From Microcaldota archaeon (lineage in GTDB: Archaea > Micrarchaeota > Micrarchaeia > Norongarragalinales > UBA8480): DNA of 7,019 bases. Both the position numbers and the translations under genes were made by a program. A model generated the notes under the pieces. It was not told where the DNA came from. It searched no databases and worked only from the letters and a program-made list of their open reading frames with translations. This document shows, one piece after another, positions 1 through 6,760 of this stretch (positions are counted from its first letter, which is position 1; the number at the start of each line of letters is the position of its first letter). The stretch is from assembly GCA_030697615.1 (NCBI GenBank), contig JAUYPK010000129.1, positions 1 to 7,019 of the forward strand. Reading direction: 5' to 3'.

Positions 1-1281
1 AGTTCAGTTGCAATTCTACGCGGGAGTGAAGAGGGAAACGGTACTCTTCAAGCTAATGTGGGAAGTGGCTTTGCTGCAAATTCTACTGTAAAGATTGTTT
101 CAGCTGATGGCTTTCGAGCTTCGCAGTTAATTGTTTATCCAGCTTCGCCGTTTAGGCTTGCCAACGGCCAAGTAATGGCTGTTGACACTGACTTCTTTGT
201 AGTTGGCCGCAACGCTAGCGGCGTGTTTGGACCATTACCTGGAGCGGTTAGTCTTCGTTTTAATAATCCGGCTCACGCCGCATTCGCAACTGTACTCCCT
301 GGCGGGGTTATTCAAGGTGTTGGCCTTGGCCAAGCTGACCTTAACATCTCAAGCGGAAACTTATCAACAATTATTCAAGTTATTGTAACTGGATGCACGC
401 CTGACGTTACCCAGGAGTGTACTGCAAGTGAAGCTGGTTTTGATGCTTTGCTTGACGGTCAGTTGAAAACATGTTTAGCTAATGGTACGTGGGGTTCTTG
501 TACAGATATAGATTTTTGTAATAACCTTCCAGGTGCTTCGATTCCTGCACCAGTTCAAGGTCCTGCTGATAATGTGATTTGTCCGAACTGGTGCCAATCT
601 GCAACTGGTGATCTAGACTGTGCATGTGACTCTACTGTTGTAAGCCAACGCGTACGTGTTTGCAGTGACTCCGCTACTCACTGTTGGGGCACTTTCACCT
701 GTGGTTCTGATAATCTTTATAGTTCTTGCATTGCTAGCCCGTCGTGCACTGGTGCGTTGTTTGATGGTACAATTATTCCATCTAGCAGTGGTTACTTCAA
801 TGGTTTCCTATGCGCTTCAACTACAAGTGGATTTCCCTCTTCGCCTAGTGTCTCAACTTTATCTTCTTCTCAGTTATGTAGGTCAGTTGGATCTACGGCT
901 GTAGTTGCTTCAATTGCAACGCCTTCAAATTGTCAAGCTACGCAAAACGTGCCGCTTGAGCTTGTTGCTTTTCCAGGACCGGAAAGGCCGGTTAACCAGT
1001 TAAATATTCGGCTACTTAGTCGAGATGAGATTTTAGCTTCGTTTAAACTTACAGATGTAACACGGGACAACGCTATGTTAAATGTAACAGATAGATTTTC
1101 TGGCACTTCGTTCCCGTTGTTAATGCAGTTGAACAATCCAGTTTCTTACACTGCGAATATTACTTTGATAGGTACAAACTTGACTTATGTTCGTCAGAAT
1201 AGTATAAATAAACTAGCTAATTTCACTTTCGGGTATAATAGTTGTTTATATCGCCTTTCGGTTATTCCCATCTTCCCCTAA
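1..1281 (+). CDS. Partial secreted/cell-surface protein: Ig-like (BIG2-type) segment plus Cys-rich region (C-terminal 426 residues)
   Basis: The reading frame is open from base 1 to a TAA at 1279-1281, so the gene starts upstream of the window; the GTG at 58 is only an internal Val codon in a GSGF-containing stretch that resembles the beginning of an Ig-type repeat. Counting from base 1, residues ~47-131 resemble a bacterial-Ig-like (BIG2) domain: an ATVLPGGVIQGVGLG turn is followed by alternating beta strands. Residues 132-249 hold 14 Cys, including a C-x7-C...C-x3-GTWGSC pattern of a kind common in extracellular disulfide-rich proteins; four more Cys follow (18 in all). About nine N-x-S/T sequons and high Ser/Thr/Asn content fit an exported, possibly N-glycosylated protein. 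No C-terminal membrane anchor or sorting motif is visible, so any signal peptide or anchor must be N-terminal and unseen. The role is unknown; adhesion or an envelope structure is inference. The coding strand is T-rich, unlike the A-rich coding strands of the PolD genes. Confidence 0.8.
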   Translation, partial: SSVAILRGSEEGNGTLQANVGSGFAANSTVKIVSADGFRASQLIVYPASPFRLANGQVMAVDTDFFVVGRNASGVFGPLPGAVSLRFNNPAHAAFATVLPGGVIQGVGLGQADLNISSGNLSTIIQVIVTGCTPDVTQECTASEAGFDALLDGQLKTCLANGTWGSCTDIDFCNNLPGASIPAPVQGPADNVICPNWCQSATGDLDCACDSTVVSQRVRVCSDSATHCWGTFTCGSDNLYSSCIASPSCTGALFDGTIIPSSSGYFNGFLCASTTSGFPSSPSVSTLSSSQLCRSVGSTAVVASIATPSNCQATQNVPLELVAFPGPERPVNQLNIRLLSRDEILASFKLTDVTRDNAMLNVTDRFSGTSFPLLMQLNNPVSYTANITLIGTNLTYVRQNSINKLANFTFGYNSCLYRLSVIPIFP

Positions 1282-1298
1282 TTTTTTCTTTTTTTTTC
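1282..1298 (+). terminator. Oligo-T terminator after the surface-protein gene
   Basis: Directly after the TAA stop comes T6-C-T9-C on the plus strand. Archaeal RNA polymerase terminates at runs of T in the non-template strand without needing a hairpin, so this is a good terminator for the plus-strand gene. It fills half of the 32-base gap between two convergent genes. On the minus strand the same run reads as A, so it would not stop DP2 transcription; no T run for DP2 is seen in this gap, and DP2 transcripts may extend antisense into the surface gene. Confidence 0.65.
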
Positions 1299-1313
1299 AA
1301 CTTTTAGAAATTT

Positions 1314-4300
1314 TCAAACGTATTCCGCCAGCGAAAATTGTTTGCTTTTGTCGTCTTCGAATAGCGACGCGATGTCTCTTTCAATTAGCAGCAGCCGCTG
1401 TTTTAGGTAGTTTGGAAGTTGGAATTCAGCGACCATTTGCTTGGAGAGTTCGAGGTATTTTTGTATTCCGCCTTTGTTGATTGTTAGTATTATTTTTCCT
1501 GCACACCTGGCGCATTTTCCGCGAAGTGGAACGCGCCTGAATTTTTCATTGCAATCCACACAGCGAAATATCTGTCGGCCAAACGAGCGTAGGTTGCCGT
1601 ATAAGTCTGGGAAGAAGTGGGATGAGATTATGCGTTCGGCTGCGCCTGCTGCGTCGACTGCCCTGATGCTTTGCATCATTTTTAGTTCAGTTGCAACTTT
1701 TTCCCTCATGTTGCCCAACGTCACATAGGCAGTTTCAACCGGCCCTTGCAATGCAGCCGCGTGGGTGTATTTCAACCCTTCTGATTCTCTTGGGGTGCCT
1801 AGTCTAGAGGCTACTGTGTCTACTTTGATTTCAGTTGCAGAGGCGTTGCGTATACACGCGCGGTAAAATTCAAGGGGGTATTTTTCGCATACGTCCATCG
1901 CGTGTACTTCGTCGTCAACTTCACTTGGGTTTAACACTGATGACAAGACTAGCGGCGCGTCCATTTTTCCACCACGTGTTGCTGGCAAGAATTCGCGGGA
2001 GAAATTAATAAGCGCATCTACAAGAAGCATGTATGCCAATTCGTCGCCGTCGCAATTCCTTCGAGTAGCGCAGTGTACGTATGGATGTGCTAGGAGTGCA
2101 CGTGCTGTTGTGAATCCAATTATTCGAGTTGTGATGCCGGCGCTGATGTGTGGCGCGATGCAAATTGTGAGTTGGCCAACTAAGTCTTCCATTTTTTTCG
2201 CGTTGTAAAAAGCAGGTAAGCCGTATAAGTATACTAGCAAGTCGTCTACAAAGTTTGCAACATGCACTGCGTATTCGCCGGATGTCTTGTTTATGATTAT
2301 ATCCTGCGGCTTTAATTCAACCACTTGGTTTTCTGAAGTGAGTGGCTTGCCATCGTTGTCTGTATAGTATCCTAGTTCAATTAATTTTTCTACGCTTGTT
2401 CCGATTTCTGCTGGGATGAAGTGAGTTATTGGGATTTCAGTTGCGTCTATGCGGCAAGTTCCATCGCGGAATACGTAGACGTCGTGCTTTGCGCGGAGGA
2501 GCGCCTTTTCAATTACTTCGTAAGTTTTTCTCGAGGATATTAAACCAATTACTCCTTTGGCATCGTCGAACCCAGTAGTTTTTACTCCAGCTTCGTACAT
2601 TGAAAGTAGGTCAATTGCTTGTTTTTCCGCTTCTTTTGCTGGCTTTTTGCATCTTGGGCACTTTTCACTGACGCATAGCGACCCGCATTCAGTGCATTGC
2701 CTTGCAAGTATAGTGCTTTTTGAGCAGCTTGTGCATTGGGGAAGTGGGGTTTTCGACTTGCAGCTTGGGCATAACCTGATTGAAACTTCAACTTGGATTA
2801 TTCGTTCCCCTTTGTTTTTTAATTCTTTAACTGCTTTGGCGATGCTGCGTGTTTTGCCAGCGTAGCTTCCAAGGGGAAATAAGCCGTGTACTGGAGGTTG
2901 CATGCGGCGTTCCTTGGATTTTTCTGGCCTGCCCATACTTGCGCCGATGTAAGTTCCAGCGCGGTTTGCAATTTCAACTCCGCATGTTGCTTTCAAGAGT
3001 TCAAGCGTTGTCTTGTCTTCGCTGTAGTTGCTTTCTAATTTTGTAGCGTCCAGCTTTGCCGCGTTTAATTTTACTGCATCTACCTGTGTTAGCATTCCAA
3101 GCGGAAACAACAGTGCAGCTGTGTCAATTTCATTAACTGTTATTTTTCCATCGACAACTTTATGTTCCAAGCCAAGGTTTTCCAGCGTTTCTTTTTTTTC
3201 ATTATTTAGCTGAATGGAAAGTACATTTTCTGTTAGTGTTTCGTTTTGTGTAAGTGTTCCTTTTTCTGCAATCCATTTTCCAAGTTCAAGTATTTCCACT
3301 GTGGTGAAGTCCGACCAGAATAATGTAAACCGCGGCGCAAGTGAAACGCCGTGTTTTTCAGAATGTTGCAATGCTTCTTGAAAAGAGATTTCTTCGCATT
3401 CTTCCTTGGTTTTTTCAACTCCTTTTTCGCGGAGTTCTTCTGCGTACCATTCGCTGCACCATGAAGACGCGACAAGGGGGTGGTTAGCTTTTGCAAAGTC
3501 GCCGTAGTTTATCAAAATGTCGCCGAGAAAAACTATTTTTTCAACTTCTCCACGTATCGCGTGTGCTTGTTCAAGTGTTTTTACGCGTATCACGTCTCCA
3601 TTTTTTAGTTTTACAAATGGACCGTCTATTGACTCGCATGGGGTTACAATGCATGCTTTGCCTGGCCGTTCTATTTTAACTTGTGTTCCAATTGCTGGAA
3701 AATCTTGCAAGACTGCCATTGTAGCTGGGTGAATTGCTTTTGCCGCTATTCCAGTTAACCGCGTGCGTCCATAGCGAAGCGTAAACGCCCCTTTTCTACT
3801 TGGATACGCGAATATTGGCCTACCTGCAACAATGTCTTTTAAGTATTTGTCGTTTGGTTTAATTTCCAACTTTGCAGCGGTTTTTGTAACTTTAACTAGT
3901 TTTTCAACCCAGTTCCATTCAATTCCAGGAATTTTCTTCCAAATTTTCATTATCTTCGCCGCTTTCAAACAGACGCCTTCACTCATTACAAGCACTGCCC
4001 CGCCACGAACCCGGTTTGACTCCACGTTTCGCACGTTTTTGTTTACATTTACCTCATATTCTTCTGTTGGTTCGCCGTCAATGCAAACCGCACAGTTACG
4101 CACAATGTGCCGCACCTCATCTTCAGTTGGCGTATATTGACCAGCGCGGGTCTTGACGCTGTACAAGTTAATTTCTTCTACGTACCTGTTTACTTCTACT
4201 TCAAGCGGGCGGTAATTTGAAACTCCCATTTTTACACGGCAGTAATCCGCCAACAGTAGGGTAAACGCTTGGCCGGTTCCACCTGCGCCGCGAATTGGGC

Positions 4301-4736
4301 CTGAAAAGTATACTGAAAGGTATTCGCTGCCGTCCGCGTTTTTCTTAAGTTTTAATCGTATAACTCCTTCGATTGGTGCACTTACTACTCCTTCGGTGTA
4401 AAGCGCCAAACCAGTTCGCACAGCTTGTTCGATTTTTACTTCGCGTTCATCGGTTGCGTTGCAAAGCGTCTTCGCGTCCCACTTTCCTTCTAGTATCTCA
4501 TCAGCTATTTGCAATACTACGTTTTCCCTATCTTTGCTTGTTTTCATTAGTTCCCGAATGTGCACAGCGATTCCACTTGGACCAACTAACCCCTCTACGC
4601 GGCTTGCAACATCTTCAGCTGGTATAATTTCCACTTCTCTACTAGGGTCCTTGCTTTTTTGCCTCGCTTGTCGACTAATGTCATAACTCTGGGCAAACTT
4701 CGCCTTAATTTCCGCTATGTATTCTTGATGTGTCAT
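1314..4736 (-). CDS. polC: DNA polymerase D large (catalytic) subunit DP2
   Basis: Family-D polymerase catalytic subunit, 1140 residues, complete, ATG start at 4736-4734 and TGA stop at 1316-1314. It copies DNA as a heterodimer with DP1 at the replication fork. DP2 hallmark blocks appear in order: APIEG (120-124), GPIRGAGGTGQ (146-156), NRVRGGAVLV (241-250), GRPIFAYPSRKGAF (305-318), GDILINYGDF (405-414), MGRPEKSKERR (601-611), the catalytic NCDGDE (894-899, metal-binding D896 and D898) in the double-psi beta-barrel core, and RGGKMDAP (921-928). Four CxxC pairs (656/659, 668/671, 681/684, 693/696) suggest two zinc sites; a third is C1059/C1062/C1075/C1078. The last eight residues, QFSLAEYV, resemble a PCNA-interacting peptide. 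From memory, Pyrococcus DP2 has about 1270 residues, so this one is somewhat short, with the catalytic and zinc motifs intact. There is no intein at the NCDGDE site, where many archaeal DP2 genes carry one. The start overlaps the DP1 stop by four bases, suggesting coupled translation. Identification is very secure. Confidence 0.98.
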   Translation of the reverse strand: MTHQEYIAEIKAKFAQSYDISRQARQKSKDPSREVEIIPAEDVASRVEGLVGPSGIAVHIRELMKTSKDRENVVLQIADEILEGKWDAKTLCNATDEREVKIEQAVRTGLALYTEGVVSAPIEGVIRLKLKKNADGSEYLSVYFSGPIRGAGGTGQAFTLLLADYCRVKMGVSNYRPLEVEVNRYVEEINLYSVKTRAGQYTPTEDEVRHIVRNCAVCIDGEPTEEYEVNVNKNVRNVESNRVRGGAVLVMSEGVCLKAAKIMKIWKKIPGIEWNWVEKLVKVTKTAAKLEIKPNDKYLKDIVAGRPIFAYPSRKGAFTLRYGRTRLTGIAAKAIHPATMAVLQDFPAIGTQVKIERPGKACIVTPCESIDGPFVKLKNGDVIRVKTLEQAHAIRGEVEKIVFLGDILINYGDFAKANHPLVASSWCSEWYAEELREKGVEKTKEECEEISFQEALQHSEKHGVSLAPRFTLFWSDFTTVEILELGKWIAEKGTLTQNETLTENVLSIQLNNEKKETLENLGLEHKVVDGKITVNEIDTAALLFPLGMLTQVDAVKLNAAKLDATKLESNYSEDKTTLELLKATCGVEIANRAGTYIGASMGRPEKSKERRMQPPVHGLFPLGSYAGKTRSIAKAVKELKNKGERIIQVEVSIRLCPSCKSKTPLPQCTSCSKSTILARQCTECGSLCVSEKCPRCKKPAKEAEKQAIDLLSMYEAGVKTTGFDDAKGVIGLISSRKTYEVIEKALLRAKHDVYVFRDGTCRIDATEIPITHFIPAEIGTSVEKLIELGYYTDNDGKPLTSENQVVELKPQDIIINKTSGEYAVHVANFVDDLLVYLYGLPAFYNAKKMEDLVGQLTICIAPHISAGITTRIIGFTTARALLAHPYVHCATRRNCDGDELAYMLLVDALINFSREFLPATRGGKMDAPLVLSSVLNPSEVDDEVHAMDVCEKYPLEFYRACIRNASATEIKVDTVASRLGTPRESEGLKYTHAAALQGPVETAYVTLGNMREKVATELKMMQSIRAVDAAGAAERIISSHFFPDLYGNLRSFGRQIFRCVDCNEKFRRVPLRGKCARCAGKIILTINKGGIQKYLELSKQMVAEFQLPNYLKQRLLLIERDIASLFEDDKSKQFSLAEYV
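4733..4736 (-). other. ATGA stop/start overlap between DP1 and DP2
   Basis: Read on the minus strand, bases 4736 to 4733 are ATGA: ATG starts DP2 and TGA ends DP1. No Shine-Dalgarno-like stretch precedes the DP2 ATG, so DP2 translation most likely depends on ribosomes terminating on DP1. Such coupling would help produce the two polymerase subunits in matched amounts; that last point is inference. Confidence 0.9.
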
Positions 4737-6253
4737 ATTTTATCTTCGCCTAGGAAGTTCAACACTTGTAAATTTTGTGTTTTCAAACTGTACACTGGCA
4801 CTTGGCACGGTGTTGGCTCGTGGCCAAGTTTAACTTGATACTCGGTTTTGCCTTGCCAACAGCCTCCGTTTATTACCATTGTTCCGCGGTAATTTGTATA
4901 GCCGTTTCTGTGAATGTCTCCAAAGTGAAAAATGTCCGGCACTTCTTCAAGCACAGTGTAGTCGCGTTTTTCAGGTGCAAATGGAACGTTGTCGCCGTAA
5001 ATTGGGTTTAGCAATCGGCGGCGTAACATCTCCACGCCAACTTTTTCGGGGTTCAAGTGGCAGTTTCTTAAATTAGGTAAACTATTAATCATTGAATACA
5101 TTGTTGAACCGTGAAAAATAACGTGGTTAAAACCATGCACTTTTGCAAAGCACGGGTTGCTCACAAAGTGGATGTTCTTGTAACCTTCAACTTGCTTCAC
5201 AAATTCACGTGCTAAACGCGGTTGAGGTAGCGCGCCGCGTACAGCGTCATGGTTGCCAGGCGCAACAAGGACTTCGACGTGTTCTGGAATCATCTTGAGG
5301 TACTCGCAGAGAATTTCGTACTGGGTGTAGATGTCTTTTGTTAAAAGTTCTTTTTCTTGGTTCGGGTAAACGCCAATTCCGTCAACTAAGTCGCCAGCAA
5401 TTGAAATGTACTTTATTTTCCCTGCTATTTGTCGTTCGTTGTCGTTTCCTTGGCCGTTGAGAAAAGAGATGAACTTCACGAAGCTATCTTTCATAAAAAG
5501 TTTACTTCCTATGTGGAGGTCGGAAATGCACGCGATGGCAATGTCGTCTTCACATGTTTTTTTAACCGGTGAAATTGGTAATTCAGGCCATGTTATTTCT
5601 TTTACAATGAACAACTCTTCAGCAGAGCTACCGTCAAAAGCAATTACTTCGTCGAGGATAATTTCATCCGCTTTTTCTCGCATTGGAGAATTTTTCATAA
5701 CTAGACACTTTACGCTTGTTTCCTCATCTTCAAGTTCAACAATCACGTGGCCGTTTTTCGTAACTTGTTTTTTGAACACCATGCCAATTATCCTTGCAGT
5801 TCTGCCTCGTGCAAATCCTTTTACGCTTGCAATTGGGACAACTGGCGTTTCACTCATGCGGTTTTTCAACACGCCTTTGACTCGCTTTAATCGGTCTCTA
5901 AACAAACCTACAAATTCTTCAACTGTGCCAGTGCACCTGCTTTTGCCACTTATGTCCAGCTCTTCGTTTATCTCAAGCTGGCTCGCTATATCGGCGTTCA
6001 GCGGCTTAAAATCCGTGCGTTGCACTTCCACTCCAGCCGTGGTTTTTTCAATTGTTTCAATTGAACTAATTATTTCTTCTGCTAGTTCGCCAGTTATTAT
6101 GAAATTGCTTGCTTCGATGCATTTTGCAAGTGCTTTCAACGCTTTTTCTTCTGGTAGCTCCGCTAGTGTTTGTAGGGCTTCTGGTGAAAGTAAGACTTTT
6201 GCTTCGCTGGCTCGCTGTAGCACTACGTGCCTAACGTCGGAATTAGGTTCCAT
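4733..6253 (-). CDS. polB: DNA polymerase D small (proofreading exonuclease) subunit DP1
   Basis: PolD subunit carrying 3'-5' proofreading activity; partner of DP2. I chose the ATG at 6253 (506 residues). The frame stays open to a TTG at 6316 (527 residues), but that TTG follows a TAA directly, and the extra 21 residues are basic and unlike DP1; SPEALQTL and the rest of the DP1-type N-terminus lie after the ATG. Numbered from the ATG: small helical N-terminal domain ~1-69; TGTVEEFVGLFRDRL (~108-122), typical of the DP1 linker before the OB fold; OB fold ~137-226; Mre11-like metallophosphoesterase domain ~235-480. Metal and catalytic motifs: SDLH (D245, H247), GDLVDG (D288), GNHD (N334, H335), FHG (H381) and GDIH (D446, H448). 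In the last, the usual GHxH reads GDxH, so one expected metal-binding His is Asp. NGGCWQGKTEYQ near the C-terminus is also typical of DP1. Pyrococcus DP1 is about 619 residues from memory, so this is a compact version. The stop overlaps the DP2 start. Confidence 0.96.
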   Translation of the reverse strand: MEPNSDVRHVVLQRASEAKVLLSPEALQTLAELPEEKALKALAKCIEASNFIITGELAEEIISSIETIEKTTAGVEVQRTDFKPLNADIASQLEINEELDISGKSRCTGTVEEFVGLFRDRLKRVKGVLKNRMSETPVVPIASVKGFARGRTARIIGMVFKKQVTKNGHVIVELEDEETSVKCLVMKNSPMREKADEIILDEVIAFDGSSAEELFIVKEITWPELPISPVKKTCEDDIAIACISDLHIGSKLFMKDSFVKFISFLNGQGNDNERQIAGKIKYISIAGDLVDGIGVYPNQEKELLTKDIYTQYEILCEYLKMIPEHVEVLVAPGNHDAVRGALPQPRLAREFVKQVEGYKNIHFVSNPCFAKVHGFNHVIFHGSTMYSMINSLPNLRNCHLNPEKVGVEMLRRRLLNPIYGDNVPFAPEKRDYTVLEEVPDIFHFGDIHRNGYTNYRGTMVINGGCWQGKTEYQVKLGHEPTPCQVPVYSLKTQNLQVLNFLGEDKI

Positions 6254-6278
6254 TGACTGTTTCGCTCGCTGTTTAGAA

Positions 6279-6286
6279 ATTTTTAA
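6279..6286 (-). promoter_or_regulatory. Candidate TATA box for the DP1-DP2 operon (leaderless model)
   Basis: On the minus strand this reads TTAAAAAT, preceded by GGGGCGAG. Its centre is about 29 bases upstream of the A of the ATG at 6253. Archaeal TATA centres lie roughly 25-27 bases before the transcription start, which would put the start 3-5 bases before the ATG, giving a nearly leaderless mRNA. This agrees with the absence of a Shine-Dalgarno sequence. It lies inside the 63 bases that would be coding if the upstream TTG were used. Confidence 0.4.
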
Positions 6287-6321
6287 CTCGCCCCGCGAAT
6301 GCAGGGACAATTTCAATTAAT

Positions 6322-6329
6322 AGATAAAT
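6322..6329 (-). promoter_or_regulatory. Alternative TATA-like box upstream of DP1
   Basis: The minus strand reads ATTTATCT within an AT-rich run. Transcription would then start near 6300, downstream of the TTG at 6316, leaving a leader of about 47 bases before the ATG at 6253. Either this box or the one at 6279-6286 therefore excludes the TTG as start codon. The sequence is a poorer match to an archaeal TATA box and cannot be ranked firmly against the other. Confidence 0.25.
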
Positions 6330-6380
6330 AATGAGCGGTTGGGTTTTTTTAACCAGTTGTTGGCAAAATAAGCTTTTGCT

Positions 6381-6659
6381 TTAAAGCGTTTGTTCTTTTA
6401 GTATTTCTAGTTCGCTGAGTAGGTTCCATACGGTTGTTCTGCCGTGCATTGGCATGTTGATGTCGTTGACAATTTCTTCCAAGGCATGAATTGTGCCTGT
6501 TAAAACGGTGTTTGAATCCTTGGTTTTGTCACTTAGCCTAATTTTAGCTTTGATGATTGAAGCGCGGACGTTCTTTGGAATTGACGTATCTTCAGAAAGG
6601 GTTTCTAGCATCTGGACAAGCGGCGCAAAATCTTCAAATGTAACATCTTCACTAGCCAT
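6381..6659 (-). CDS. UPF0147 family protein
   Basis: Complete 92-residue protein, ATG at 6659-6657, TAA at 6383-6381. The pattern matches the archaeal UPF0147 family: a first helical half with LSEDTSIPKNVR (about residues 21-32) and a second half with NDINMPMHGRT-WN-LSELE (about residues 69-88); length is also typical. It is predicted soluble and mostly helical, with no signal peptide or membrane segment. The family's function is not known to me. It is co-oriented with the PolD genes but lies 127 bases upstream of the DP1 ATG, with promoter-like boxes in that gap, so shared transcription is possible but not shown. There is no Shine-Dalgarno sequence before the ATG; the leader is A/T-rich. Confidence 0.92.
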   Translation of the reverse strand: MASEDVTFEDFAPLVQMLETLSEDTSIPKNVRASIIKAKIRLSDKTKDSNTVLTGTIHALEEIVNDINMPMHGRTTVWNLLSELEILKEQTL

Positions 6660-6705
6660 TTTTAATCAACTGTTTTGTACTTAAAAGAACGTAATTCGTT
6701 ATACG

Positions 6706-6719
6706 TTTAATATATTTTA
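6706..6719 (-). promoter_or_regulatory. Candidate TATA element for the UPF0147 gene
   Basis: The minus strand reads TAAAATATATTAAA, the strongest TATA-like stretch in the 101-base gap between the Lrp-like gene and the UPF0147 gene. Transcription would begin around 6687, giving a leader of about 25-30 bases. A second weaker box, TTTTAAGT (6679-6686 on the minus strand), sits about 23 bases before the ATG and would give a leaderless transcript instead. Confidence 0.4.
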
Positions 6720-6727
6720 GTGTAACT

Positions 6728-6756
6728 CCGGCTTTTTAAGGCTTTTACAAGGCCGG
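6728..6756. repeat. Small GC-rich inverted repeat downstream of the Lrp-like gene
   Basis: CCGGC (6728-6732) pairs with GCCGG (6752-6756) around a 19-base A/T-rich loop. Read on the minus strand the interior also repeats GCCTT twice followed by A runs. It begins four bases after the Lrp-like stop codon and precedes the putative UPF0147 promoter. It is not followed by a T run on the minus strand, so it is not a clear intrinsic terminator; an mRNA 3'-end structure or a regulator site are alternatives. Confidence 0.3.
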
Positions 6757-6760
6757 GCAG

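Noticed and set aside
58..1281. GTG at 58 as the start of the surface-protein gene
   Set aside because: The same frame is open to base 1 with compatible protein sequence, and the GTG lies at the edge of an Ig-like segment rather than before a signal peptide; the gene is partial at the left edge.
2557..2865. Plus-strand open frames inside DP2 (here and at 1441-1728, 3832-4140, 4459-4686)
   Set aside because: They lie antisense to conserved DP2 motifs, have unusual composition and no recognisable domains, so they are shadow frames.
5406..6320. A 304-residue plus-strand open frame opposite DP1
   Set aside because: It is fully antisense to the well-supported DP1 gene, is Ser/Thr/Phe-rich as expected from complementing A-rich codons, and shows no domain pattern.
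6337..6354. GGTT...AACC inverted repeat around a T run upstream of DP1 as a terminator
   Set aside because: The T run is on the plus strand, where no gene ends nearby; on the minus strand it reads as A, so it would not terminate UPF0147 transcription. The stem is only four base pairs.
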